Origin: Sycobia sp. Sy_11
Taxonomy: Eukaryota; Arthropoda; Insecta; Hymenoptera; Epichrysomallidae
Reading direction: 5' to 3'
DNA length: 64,000 nt
Assembly (NCBI GenBank): GCA_018907035.1
Contig: JACCIC010000167.1
Span: 992,001-1,056,000 of the forward strand
Below, one piece after another: positions 11,600 through 22,414 of the stretch (position 1 is the first letter of the stretch; every line of letters begins with the position of its first letter). The translations under genes and the position numbers were made by a program. The notes below the pieces were generated by a model, which did no database searches, was not told where the DNA came from, and saw only the letters and a program-made list of their open reading frames with translations.

Positions 11600-12240
11600 C
11601 CAGCAATACGTGTGGCCAGACATGAGTCGCGATATCCAAGGAAGGTGCAAGGACATCAGCACCACTTCATGGCCCCGGATGCGCGCTTTCACTATATACA
11701 CGTCGACATAGTCGAACCGCTTTCCGCGCGAAGTGACTATCAATATATTTTAACGATGATCGACAGATACTTCCGTTGGCTGAAGGCCGTTCCGTTAGTA
11801 GACATTACCGCGATAACTGTAGCCGAAGCTATCATGCAACACGGGGTAGTAAGATACGTGGCGCCGGAGGTCATCATTACAGACCAAAGCCGCCAAATCG
11901 AATCGCGGTTTTTTGAGGACCTCATGAAATTCTCGAGCTGCAAAAGGATACGTACTATGTCGTAGCATCCCGCCGCGAATGGTATCGTCGAACGGTCGCA
12001 ACCACGATCTCAAAGCTGCAGTCATGTATCAAGGAGACAACCCGGATTGGCCGAGAGTATTACCGATGGTACTCCTGGATCTGTATATACGCGTGCGCTC
12101 CGACGGAGTCAGTCCGGCCAAATATTTATATGGGACCATACTAAAAATCCCCGGGCCATTCTACCTCGACGAAGGCATTGAACCCGTGCGTTTTTGCGCG
12201 ATCTCAAGGAAAATATGCGAAGTGTGCCACCCGCCAGGGT
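11600..12240 (+). pseudogene. Ty3/Gypsy integrase relict
   Basis: Frame 11612-11965 carries the integrase core. HYIHVDIVEPL holds the first catalytic Asp, DYQYILTMIDRYFRWLKAVP follows, and EVIITDQSRQIESRFFEDL holds the second Asp. It stops at TAG 11963-11965. Immediately after, in another frame, HPAANGIVER supplies the catalytic Glu region, and PAKYLYGTILKIPGPFYL the usual C-terminal edge. The zinc-binding HHCC region upstream is mostly missing. Two frame changes and a stop make it non-functional. Confidence 0.75.
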
Positions 12241-12409
12241 AGATCACAAGAGCGCAAGGAGGCCGTTCATATACAAAGAAATGAACAAATGCACGCACGT
12301 GTTCCTCCAAACAAATCCGAACCGCCAGACACTCTATCGGCCATATTCCGGGCCGCACCGCGGTATCGAGCGGGACCCGAACAGTAAAACGTCTCGAACT
12401 CAGAAATAA

Positions 12410-12910
12410 CGGTGGAAGTTGTCGGGCTCGTATGCGAGTCCTACAGGGTGAAGAGCCTAGTGCTGGGACCGGTGAGAGATACATTTGACAATTTCCTCCG
12501 CGTGGACGAGGTCGTTCACCTGACAGTGCTTAACAATGTGCACGGCTGAACGTTTCCCTTATCTTTGGTGTCTCAAGCTGGTGAACTGCACTAAGGTGTA
12601 CGTGCATCCGATAATACAGTTTGTAAAAGCTAATCAAACGCTTATTAAATTTAATTTTGACAACTGCGCGTACCTGGATAAGGACACTGATATCAGCCAG
12701 GTATTCGCAGCGGTCTTCTCTGGCGAAAACGCGCTATATGTATTTAGCTTTGCATACTCTGAGCCCCAGACTATACCGTTGGGAATGGCTACGCATGGCA
12801 GGCGTTAAAAGAGTCACGTACTCTCAAGTCCTTACGCGTTGACCATAGCCCGTAAGCGGAGGAGTCGATCGTCGCCATCATGTCAAACGCGACTGCGCTC
12901 GAAGTGGTTG
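12410..12910 (+). pseudogene. leucine-rich-repeat-like fragment, broken
   Basis: Downstream of the Gypsy integrase the plus strand reads VKSLVLGPVRDTF, DEVVHLTVLNNVH, then after one frame change RFPYLWCLKLVNCTKVYVHP and TLIKFNFDNCAYL. After another, RTLKSLRVDHS and NATALEVV. The spacing of L-x-L/L-x-F strands is that of leucine-rich repeats, as in F-box/LRR proteins. It shares the GC-rich composition of the Gypsy relict. It may be a host gene piece carried by, or next to, the retroelement, or an unrecognised element ORF. At least two frameshifts and stops are present, so it is not functional. Confidence 0.4.
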
Positions 12911-13508
12911 CATGAAAGCATCATCGTCCTGGAAATCTTCCACTTCGACAGTTGTATCGGTCTGTGATCCGTGGCGATACCGTGACATACAACATGCGTG
13001 CAGATGGACAGGTAATAAACAGTTAGTGCAGGTAAGAGAAAGAGACGAAACAGTGTAGAGGAAACTCGCGGGTACATGCAGAGGTACATGCTGTACTGCT
13101 AGTAATGAGTATGGCATCACCCACCAACATCGAGTAATGCATGTTAATCCCCTTTGATTTTTCTTTTCTCCCCCCCCCCTCACTCTATCTCTCTCTTTCT
13201 TTCTCTATTTTCCTCTTTCTGTATCTCCTTCATACAAGGTAGTTATGTGTCAAATATGATTTTATAGGATTCTTGTTTATTGCAAACGTAGATTTAATGA
13301 TAATTTTAAGGAAGTAGGAATGAGCAGATGGGCTTAAAAAAAACACAACGATTTCGCGGACAATCAAAATTCACGCTTAATTGGGCGTAAAAACCCCTTC
13401 GGAGTAGGGGGAAAAGCCGAATCAAGTGATACTTGGTAATTATTTATTGATTAAAAAATTATAACTGGTCATCAGGTTGCTAGTTGCAGACTGACCCCTG
13501 CTTCATTC

Positions 13509-14339
13509 GAGCTGACCGTCGGGCGTCCAAGGCGTCCGGTCGCAGGTACCTAACCGACGCAATGTGCAACGCCCTGATTTATAATTTGGGCTTCTCCGCA
13601 TTACCGTAGGATTTTTGCACATTCGTCGTCACATATCAGGTCTAAGCAATGCTCCCAACGGATTGCTGAAACTTGGTAGTTTTCCTTTCTCTATACACGC
13701 ATACATTCATACATATATACATACAGATACGCACACATACATAATCATTTTCATTCATTTTTTTCTTCTTTTTGAGTATGATGCGCGAACAATTCTGATA
13801 TGATATTTCAAAAATATAAAAAGCAATCAAATAATTTTTGGAAAAGTTTACAGTCTATAATTAGTAGCTTTTTCGAGATCTATTGAATTCGTAAACATAG
13901 TTGCATTGCTGACAATGGACATGAATATTGCCTCAATGTTAAGTTAATTTTTTTAAAGCGTACATATATTTTGCTGCAACTTAATTATTTTAGTTAAATA
14001 GAGAAGCATTACAAAATTAAATCAAACATACATTTTTTTAGTTCCATATAAAACGTATGTCATAGAAGCAAGTAACAAAATATCTCCTAGAAATAAGTAA
14101 CAACTTATGTCATAGAAATAAGTCAATACTGAAAAAGAATTTTATACATTTAAATAAAGGGTTGATTCGTATACCATTAATTTATCATTTATTCAAAATA
14201 AGTAATTTATAAATTTGAAATACTGAATGTTTAGTTAAATACAGTAAATATTTTTTTGATATATGATAACTGAGAATTTTAAAAAAATATAAAATTCAAC
14301 TGTAGTATCTTAACTTGTCAAACAGTCATTTTCGTAATC

Positions 14340-14343
<4 letters not shown>
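13509..14343. repeat. left arm of an 835-bp inverted repeat
   Basis: This arm is the reverse complement of 14661-15495 with only scattered differences by eye. It begins GAGCTGACCGTC, contains GGCGTCCAAGGCGTCCGGTC and GGTACCTAACCGACGCAATG, and ends TCGTAATCTTCA. The outer quarter is GC-rich and the inner part AT-rich. No coding frame is shared by both arms. Confidence 0.93.
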
Positions 14344-14401
<58 letters not shown>

Positions 14402-14660
14402 TATATATATATATATATATAGATATATATATATATATATATCTTCAATATATATATATATATATTGTATAAAATGGTTGGCAAAACTTTTGGAAGTTTT
14501 TTATTAATTTGTATATAAGCAGTCGACAAAAGTACAATTAAATTATGTGTACTTTTTACTTAGATATTATTGAATTGTTTATGAAATCGGTTAAATTATT
14601 ATCTCGGCCGAAGCCGAGACGCGGGATGCTAATATAATATATAGTGTACGTTTACATCGT
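14344..14660. repeat. loop of the inverted repeat: (TA)n plus Helitron-like 3' end
   Basis: About 100 bp of (TA)n is followed by an element segment (14464-14632). Its end is a GC hairpin, CTCGGC-CGAA-GCCGAG, then ACGCGGGATGCTAA and T. A 3' hairpin followed about ten bases later by CTRR, inserted before T, is the signature of Helitron 3' ends. The segment matches, in reverse, 25426-25640. Confidence 0.5.
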
Positions 14661-15495
14661 TGAAGATTACGAAAATGACTGTTTGACAAGTTAAGATACT
14701 ACAGTTGAATTTTATATTTTTTTAAAATTCTCAGTTATCATATATCAAAAAAATATTTACTGTATTTAACTAAACATTCAGTATTTCAAATTTATAAATT
14801 ACTTATTTTGAATAAATGATAAATTAATGGTATACGAATCAACCCTTTATTTAAATGTATAAAATTCTTTTTCAGTATAGACTTATTTCTATGACATAAG
14901 TTGTTACTTATTTCTAGGAGATATTTTGTTACTTGCTTCTATGACATACGTTTTATATGGAACTAAAAAAATGTATGTTTGATTTAATTTTGTAATGCTT
15001 CTCTATTTAACTAAAATAATTAAGTTGCAGCAAAATATATGTACGCTTTAAAAAAATTAACTTAACATTGAGACAATATTCATGTCCATTGTCAGAAATG
15101 CAACTATGTTTACGAATTCAATAGATCTCGAAAAAGTTACTAATTATAGACTGTAAACTTTTCCAAAAATTATTTGATTGCTTTTTATATTTTTGAAATA
15201 TCATATCAGAATTGTTCGCGCATCATACTCAAAAAGAAGAAAAAAAAGAATGAAAATGATTATGTATGTGTGCGTATCTGTATGTATATATGTATGAATG
15301 TATGCGTGTATAGAGAAAGGAAAACTACCAAGTTTCAGCAATCCGTTCGGAGCATTGCTTAGACCTGATATGTAACGACGAATGTGCAAAAATCCTACGG
15401 TAATGCGGAGAAGCCCAAATTATAAATCAGGGCGTTGCACATTGCGTCGGTTAGGTACCTGCGACCGGACGCCTTGGACGCCAGACGGTCAGCTC
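14661..15495. repeat. right arm of the 835-bp inverted repeat
   Basis: Mirror of 13509-14343: it starts TGAAGATTACGA and ends GACGGTCAGCTC. The flanks outside the two arms differ and show no obvious target duplication. Confidence 0.93.
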
Positions 15496-15540
15496 AATAC
15501 GTAACAACGTCAATACCCATCTACTGAATGAAAAAATATT

Positions 15541-15672
15541 TATTAAAAAGTACTCATATATACAAATCTATATTTCTATAAATAATTGGCCGTAATTTAC
15601 CTATCATCGCTTTTGTATAAAAAGCTGCTTCAATGTAGCGTCCACTTCCAAAAGTTTTGCCGACCATTTTAT

Positions 15673-15675
<3 letters not shown>
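15541..15675 (-). repeat. Helitron-like repeat fragment
   Basis: The segment containing TACCTATCATCGCTTTTG, GCTTCAATGTAGCGTCCAC and TTTTGCCGACCATTTTATAC matches 25500-25640 in the same orientation and part of the palindrome loop in reverse. It lacks the hairpin end. A 57-bp (TA)n tract follows at about 15676-15732. Confidence 0.5.
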
Positions 15676-15737
<62 letters not shown>

Positions 15738-15819
15738 TACGGCTTCAATGGAAAAAATTGTACTTTCGAGTTCGAGCGGTAGAAAAGGATGTGCAAGTGT
15801 CTCGGGACATCTGCTATAG

Positions 15820-16310
15820 AGAGTTTTGTGTTGGGGAGCAAGAATCGAATGTCTAGTTATCCCGGCATGACTCTTATTGGGAGTGTGCGTGTTCGAATGA
15901 TAGAATACTAATCTCTTCATAGAAGTCGTAATGAGAAACCTGGATATCGTTTTCCACTAACCATACATGACACTCCCCGTAGAAGCCGTTCCAAATCATC
16001 TGGAAATCGCATTCTATCATCCGAACACGAAACTCCCCTAGTTCTTGATATCGTAGACATAGATAGACCTAGATATCGTATTTTACCGTCCCAACATGAA
16101 TCTTCCCATAGAAGTTGATTTCCTCATACCTGGACGTCGTTTTCTATTAACTAAATATAATATTCCCCATATAAATCGCTCAGAGACTCCTGGACATCGC
16201 ATTCTATCATCTGAACACACAACTGGCTATATAAATCGTCTTGAGGCAACGGGATATCGTAATTAGCCGCTCGTACACGCCAATACAATATTGCTCAGTA
16301 GAAACCGTAT
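15820..16310. repeat. diverged ~60-bp minisatellite, about eight units
   Basis: The motif T-GGA-ATCG recurs at 15941, 16001, about 16070, 16131, 16191 and 16251, i.e. at 60, 69, 61, 60 and 60 bp. Within each unit the same landmarks follow: TTCTA/ATTCTATCAT, then ACA, then ACTCCCC-TAGAAG-CGT or a variant. Earlier units from about 15820 are more degraded. It sits next to a (TA)n tract. No coding potential is consistent across units. Confidence 0.7.
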
Positions 16311-16329
16311 TTAAAATGTGTATATTGTG

Positions 16330-17290
16330 ATGCCGCGATCCGCTCTCCGAAAATTAAATTTTATTTCGATCCCGGTGAGGTCGCGCACACACAAAAAAAT
16401 TAATTTTACCTCCACTTACTCACCTCCTTTGTTGCAGAGGGGGTCCCGCCGGTCTGGAAGGGAAAGATTTCAGCTCAACAAAAAAAACGCAACAACGCGA
16501 AATTATCTCCTTTTTTCTTCTTTTCTTTATTTAACACCACACAATGTACGACAGTTCACAGTTCACGCGCGCCTCTCATCGTTCACAATTCATGCGCGCC
16601 TATCCTAACCTGGTCCCGCATTCGACGCGTCCCGACCGCGATCCGCGCCCCGACACGCCCACCGAACCCGGGGGAGGATGTCGAGGGAGGGGAAGAGGGG
16701 ACAGGGAACACAAGGGAGAAACGGGGGAGGGAAACACACGAGTTGGATGCTCACCGCCCACCAGGATACTCGCTGTCCGCTGACGTCCGTCCTGCTGTCT
16801 CTCTCTCCAGCTCACCGGATCGGCCCTTGTGGCTGCCCTTCTCGTCGGCTCGGCTTCCTCGGCTCGGCCCGTTCTTTCTCTTCTGGCTCCACTCTCTCTC
16901 TCTCTTATTTCTTCTCTTACTTCTTCTCACTTTCTTTCTTACTTCCTTTCTTACTTCCTTCTCTTACTTTTTCTCACTTCTTTCTTACTTCTTCTCACTA
17001 TCTCTCTTAATTCTTCTCACGATCTCTCTTACTTTCTGCTCTTTCCTCCTTCTCTTACTTCTTCTCACTTTTTTTCTTACTTCCTTTCTTACTATCTCTC
17101 TTAATTCTTCTCACTATCTCTCTTACTTTCTTCTCACTTTCTTTCTTACTTCTTCTCTTTTAGGCGGCCAACGACGCACACTCTCGTCTCGCTGCTCGCA
17201 GGGAAGGAGGAGGGAAAAAGGGGGGAAAAGTTCGGCGGTTGCCGGCGACGGCCGACCGCGGTCGTGACGCGCCGAATACGCGCTTACAAA
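16330..17290. repeat. CpG-rich block with a 290-bp polypyrimidine tract
   Basis: From 16560 to 16860 the DNA is rich in CpG, including CGACGCGTCCCGACCGCGAT. From about 16870 to 17160 the plus strand is almost pure pyrimidine, built from CTTACTT, TTCTCACT and TCTCTCTT variants. GC-rich sequence follows to 17275. Long Ser/Leu-rich frames here come from this tract and are not genes. The layout (GC-rich part plus low-complexity strand-biased part) resembles the LTR-like blocks at 27.4 and 36.6 kb, so it may be a related LTR in reverse orientation; this is unproven. Confidence 0.5.
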
Positions 17291-18050
17291 GAATCGTCTC
17301 TAAAATATATAAAAAAATTGAAACTACTTAAATATTAAAAATTCGTGATTTTATTGTAGTATCTTGCAAAATTATATTAGTTAAAGAAGTTTAATTATTT
17401 TTTTTCATTATTATTACTGATAATAAACTACAATAAAAAAATTTTACATGAAAAATTAGAAGACACTCAATTTATAACATAAATATGGGACGATAAAAAC
17501 TTATAACTCCGAAATATTGATATTTACGCAATTCTTTCGCTAATTTCCATTAAATTACAGTATTGAGAAAATAGAATAAAAAAAAAATATATTATAAACT
17601 TAACTTTCTAATTAACTAAATTAATAAAATTGATTGTTTTATCAATTCACAAATGTTAGTTTTGTTTCATTTAATCTTTTTTTTATAACAACGTTGAAAA
17701 AAAAAATAACATGTATACAGAATATGATATTTCCACATATAATTTTAATGCTTTGGTAGATAGATTGAAATTGTATTTTTGTATATATACTTGGAAAAAA
17801 CTTTACATCATTGCAATATGTGTAATTAATCTTATGATAAATTATTTCTAAGAAGTGCTTTAATTTTGTCTCTTGAAAAAAAAAATTCCAAAGGATTATG
17901 AAAATGAACGTTTGCATTGAACAAGAAAACCTGAAGTTTCCTTTGCACAGATACAAGAATAAACTTACAGTATGAGTTGCCACAAGCTTATAATAATATA
18001 TTCTATTTAATAACGATAGATATATATATATTATTGAGTATTAATTGTGT
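17290..18050. other. AT-rich intron, nothing recognised
   Basis: This sequence is AT-rich. The 113-codon minus frame at 17642-17983 is low-complexity and shows no motif. Confidence 0.5.
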
Positions 18051-18694
18051 ACATTTAAACGAACGTGACTAAACTTGATAAATATGCTTGTTTATTGAGG
18101 TAACCCTTGTACGATATCTCTGTTCGCGCTTAAATTTTAATAAGAATTTATGATGTTATTTTTGATGGGAAATGATCAAAAAAAAATCAATTATTAACAT
18201 ACAAAATATTCGCCAACTCATCCTGATTATTATTAAAATTCTATTCGATTCTGATTTTCTCATACCAAAAATTTCAATTATACCTTACATGTAATAATCA
18301 TTAGATCGCAATGGACCAAAGCAAAATTTATGCCTATTATTTACTCTTATTTCTAATTATTTCTATTTATTTTATTTATCCTAAGTATTTCTAATTATCG
18401 CTAATTTATGCTGTTTATTTATTCTTATTTCTAATTATTTCTATTTATTTTATTTATTCATTTTATTTATTTATTTATGTCTCTTATTCCTTCAGCAATG
18501 TTGATGTGTAACAATCTGAGGCATGGCTCTTGGTTCGTGTGCGGGACGAACAGGGAGGAGGGGAACCGTGCCGAGCACAAGGCGCGACGGCGCGCGCGAG
18601 CGCCTTGAGGTTCTCTTGTCCACGGGATGGCGCGCGCATCGTCTTTTTCCCTGGACAAGTCGGCGCGGGCGCCTTGTGACGCTCGTCACAAATC
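18050..18694 (-). mobile_element. LTR of a minus-strand retrotransposon (3' boundary approximate)
   Basis: On the minus strand a purine run (GGTTTAGGGGGGAGATT) is followed by TGTGACGAGCGTCACAAGG starting at 18694. That is a polypurine-tract/3'-LTR boundary. The LTR opening is a perfect 7-bp palindrome around AG. It continues with a GC-rich part, including CTCAAGGCGCTCGCGCGCG and CGCCTTGTGCTCGGCAC, that matches 36578-36710. Both copies then pass into long A-rich ATAAATAAA-type sequence. The exact LTR end is not visible. Confidence 0.6.
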
Positions 18695-18973
18695 TCCCCC
18701 CCTAAACCGGACCTCGTCCGCAACTCTTGGTGTCGTCTTTTTGATCGATCTCCTTTTCTTCTCCTTGAACGCCCCGTCCTTAGGTGGGCGTCTCGAGGTT
18801 GGCTTCGCATGGTTACGAACGTCCCTCTTGATTGGTGATTACTGGTAATGAGTTTCGCCTTGCCCCTAGGTCATCTCCTGGTCTGCCTCACCCTCTCTCT
18901 CGGTCTTCTGGTCCCCCGCTCCTTCGTGTCGGCGGGGTTGTTCGTCCTGGAATCTCCAGCTCCTCCAGGGTAG

Positions 18974-19262
18974 TCATTGGGCGTCCACGCCGCGCGTAGG
19001 CGAGGAGTCCCGATCTTCCTCGTCCTCCGTTGTCCAGGATATCTCTAGGGACTGGTCCTGATTACGGAGCTCAGCCCTTAGAAGGCGTCTCTGTAGCGTA
19101 TGACGGTCGCCGTGAGTACTCGCGCCTAGCGAGCTTAAGACGGCCTTTAGCTGGTCCTGGTCTAGACGGCGAATCCGACCGTACATCGCCCAGGCCCCAT
19201 CGTACTGGTCCATAATTAGCTCCAACGACGTGTTGCTCGTATCGCTCTTTACGGACGCCATG
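18974..19262 (-). CDS. SAP-like ORF upstream of an LTR, probable Gag remnant
   Basis: From ATG at about 19262 the frame reads MASVKSDTSNTSLELIMDQY and continues to a stop at 18974-18976. Inside is LDQDQLKAVLSSLGASTHGD followed by RHTLQRRLLRAEL, which has the L..LK..L...G....G....L..RL pattern of a SAP nucleic-acid-binding motif. The C-terminus is acidic (TTEDEEDRD). The frame is open further upstream to 19459, but without supporting features. It lies 280 bp before the polypurine-tract/LTR boundary, on the same strand, with no RT or integrase between, so it looks like the 5' end of an internally deleted retrotransposon. Its function is otherwise unknown. Confidence 0.4.
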
Positions 19263-19517
19263 GTCACTTCTAGAGATTCTACCTCGCCTATTCGCTCCTG
19301 TGTACGATTGCCCTGTTCGAAACGCGATCTGTTTTGCCGTCCGGAATCGTCAAACGGAGGCGGGATAGCGGACGAAAAACGGGGGTGCACGTGTGTGGGA
19401 GCAAAAAGGGTAGGGGGCCGAATCGCGTGCCAGCGGGATCGTGATACAACGAATTTCAAATTATAACATTTATCAATTAAATCAAATAAATCTAGCGATA
19501 ACCTTACTTTTTGTACC

Positions 19518-19694
19518 TAGAAGGGATCGAATGAGAGAGTAAAACAACTCGGCGAGCAAGATTTCAACTATCGGTTTTACAACACCGTCGATACTATCTC
19601 GTCTAGGTATTTCGATCTCTTCCGTAATCTGATCCACTATTCTTGCAAATTCCACCCGATCGTAGATTTTTAGATTCAATTCTGACTTATCTTC
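19518..19694 (-). CDS. exon-like ORF of unknown identity
   Basis: Bounded by an acceptor-like CCCCTTTTCAG|GAAG and a donor-like CTTCTAG|GTACAAA, the minus strand encodes about 59 open codons. They contain LKIYDRVEFARIVDQITEEI and IDGVVKPIVEILLAEL. Amphipathic helices are likely. I recognise no family. It is on the same strand as trc and inside its giant intron, but also only 60 bp from the SAP-like ORF. It could be an alternative trc exon, an exon of a nested gene, or part of the retroelement. Boundaries may be off by one base. Confidence 0.35.
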
Positions 19695-21576
19695 CTGAAA
19701 AGGGGAAACAACGCGAGGTGGCTGGCAAGCGATCGGAATTATCCGATGGACATCAGCAAAGATATAAATATATATAGAATTATAATAATGTGTGACAGTC
19801 AGTGACTCAAATCCATCAATAGTAAATTTGTAACATATAATGAAATCAGTAAACGTACCTCAATCGACAATTAAGTTTAGGGCTACCATGCCCCAGGCTC
19901 GTCTCTCGATTCATCAATTTGTCGCGTAATCCGTAAATCTCCCATTAAATTATTATAAAAATTACATGAATTCACGAAAATCATCAAAACAATTGAACTT
20001 ATGCTTAACAATACAAAAAGAATGGGAACTTTTATGAAAGAAATTTAAAGCTATTTCATGTGAAAATGTGTGAGTCAAAATTTCTACTTAAGTAAGTTAT
20101 AAATCAACAAATTGTCATGATGTATAAAATTTAAGAAAGGTAAATAAATTTTGCATTGGTACATTTTCACCAGAGCATGGAAGTTGAGCACTTTTATATA
20201 ATGCAACCACTCGCTAATTTATCATCTTTGGTATACACAATTCCTTTCTTACACAATTTATGCACTTAACAAGCTACTAACATCTAAATTTTTTTTTTTT
20301 TTTACGAAATTTCAAATTTTATAAATCTTTTTTATACATTTTTTTGTTTGTCTAGTAATCTTGTCAATACGAAAGAGCAGATTTATTAACAAGAATTCTC
20401 ACCTTAATTGATTGGGAATTCCCAAGATAATCAGGATTATGAAATAGCCTTTATCTTGTATGTGTTAGTAAACCTATCCAAAAAAAACTAATTTTAAAAA
20501 CTAAATAGCCTATAAATAGCAAAACAATAATAAATAATATTCAAAGATTATTGTATTATTTTGACAGCATTAATAGCAAGGAATAACAGAATAAAATTGT
20601 TTTAATTTTTTTTGTAGTCAAAATGAACAAAGTTTAGATTTATTTTTATATTCGCTATAAGTTGAAAATTCAAAATTCCACCCAGTTCCATGCTTCATAT
20701 CAAAAAAATATATAATACTTAATACGTTTTTGTAACTGATTACTTAATAAAAAAAAATTATTTCATTATTTAAAATATTGACCTCTAATAATATATAAAA
20801 TAATGTCAGTAAACAGTTTTAAGTACAACACAGCCACTCTCTAACAAGTTCAAAGATTTATAATGTTTGCACAATTAATCATGGAAAAACAAAATGTGTA
20901 TTCACTTCTTTAATTCTTTAAAAAAAAATTCCAAGATGCAAGATTTTAGAACTAAGGATGGCTAATTATAATGTTGTACTTGCTATTGAACAATAGAGAA
21001 AAAAAAACCTCGAAATATAATGCTATCGGTAATTATAATATATATACGTACATTATATAATTAAAACTTATCTTATTTATAGTTTATCTAGGTATACCCA
21101 ATCTGCCACATAATTAACAGAGATTTTAAAATTAAGCATTTATTTAAGATTAAAAATTTTTTTTTCAAAAAAATCGTCACAATATAGAATATGTACAATA
21201 TAATATACATACAATATATATTACATATTTCATATATGTTCATTTTTTGAATTAAATACCGTGAATATTTTCGTACTGATGCCAATTGAAATTCAAGCAA
21301 AATGGTATGCGAATAGCATATTTTTTAAGCAGACGATGGATATTGCCTTGCTATGTACAAGTGACTATATTATATATATATATATTTACTTTCGAGGTTG
21401 TTGGTAAAAGAACTCTATGTTGCAATCATTTTTTTTGTTCAAACTAAAAAAAACAGTCTCTTATCACAATTCTGAAGTTAATATAAAACAAAAATATAAT
21501 TGTCGTCACAAATTATATTCAGTATGATTTGGGATATAGAACAATTTTATAAGAGAAAGAGAAAAAAAGACAGAGA

Positions 21577-21578
<2 letters not shown>
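19695..21578. other. AT-rich intron, nothing recognised
   Basis: Long poly-A/T runs and short (TA)n. No frame above 70 codons has any motif, and no RNA gene is seen. Confidence 0.5.

Positions 21579-21638
<60 letters not shown>
21579..21638. repeat. (GA)n microsatellite
   Basis: About 60 bp of uninterrupted GA on the plus strand. Confidence 0.95.
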
Positions 21639-21642
<4 letters not shown>

Positions 21643-22061
21643 CTCACGTAAGAGAAAGTAAAATTTACAAAAATCAAAAGATATCCATAAGGTGTCAGTG
21701 TAGTGTCAGATTAACCTGAAGAACAAAAAAGTTAATACCGACTAACGCCACACCTTCTTTAGGATACGAATCCCAAAGTTGAATATGAACATTCGTTTGA
21801 GCTGGCCTGGTATTAATACTTTACACGGACTGCTTTGAGCTGATGTTCGTGATTCAAGACGCCACTAGTGCCCGCTGGTGAAACTGACCACTAAAACTGT
21901 TAACTTAATTTATTGTTAAAAGTAAAATGATTTTCAAGAAAAAACATAGCCTATGTCCTTCTCAAGATAATGTAGAATCTATATGTCCAAGTTCAGAACA
22001 ATTGGTTCAGTAGTTTTTTCGGTTACCGCGTACAAACAAAAACACGCTTTGTCTTTATAAA

Positions 22062-22108
22062 TTAGTATGATATGATATGATATGATATGATATGATATGA
22101 TGATATGA
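22062..22108. repeat. (TATGA)n microsatellite
   Basis: Eight or nine tandem TATGA units (tATGATATGAT...), with one unit shortened near the right end. Confidence 0.9.
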
Positions 22109-22157
22109 TTGCAATAAATACTAACTTTATTTACATATTTTTCCATTATTTTAATTG

Positions 22158-22195
<38 letters not shown>

Positions 22196-22198
<3 letters not shown>

Positions 22199-22352
22199 GA
22201 CGGGGAACGCAAGCGCCGCGTAAGATTGCTTACCCACGTCCCTATGCTCTATCTCCTGTCGTAGCCCTGTAAATATGTATATATATGTTTAAATGTAAAA
22301 ATTAATAGATATCTGTTACAGGCCGACGCATGAATACACCGGCGGAGAGGTT

Positions 22353-22414
<62 letters not shown>

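Noticed and set aside
14341..14529. Tyr/Ile repeat protein frames from TA tracts (also at 15554, 22913, 21979)
   Set aside because: Pure translation of (TA)n microsatellites.
13509..15495. Classic foldback transposon
   Set aside because: No target duplication is visible at the outer ends and no second copy is seen in this window; left as an unexplained palindrome.
16743..17267. 174-codon Ser/Leu-rich plus frame
   Set aside because: It is produced by the polypyrimidine tract; all frames there are Ser/Leu/Phe-rich and no domain is present.
17642..17983. 113-codon minus frame
   Set aside because: Phe/Ile/Lys-rich low complexity typical of AT-rich DNA; no family resemblance.
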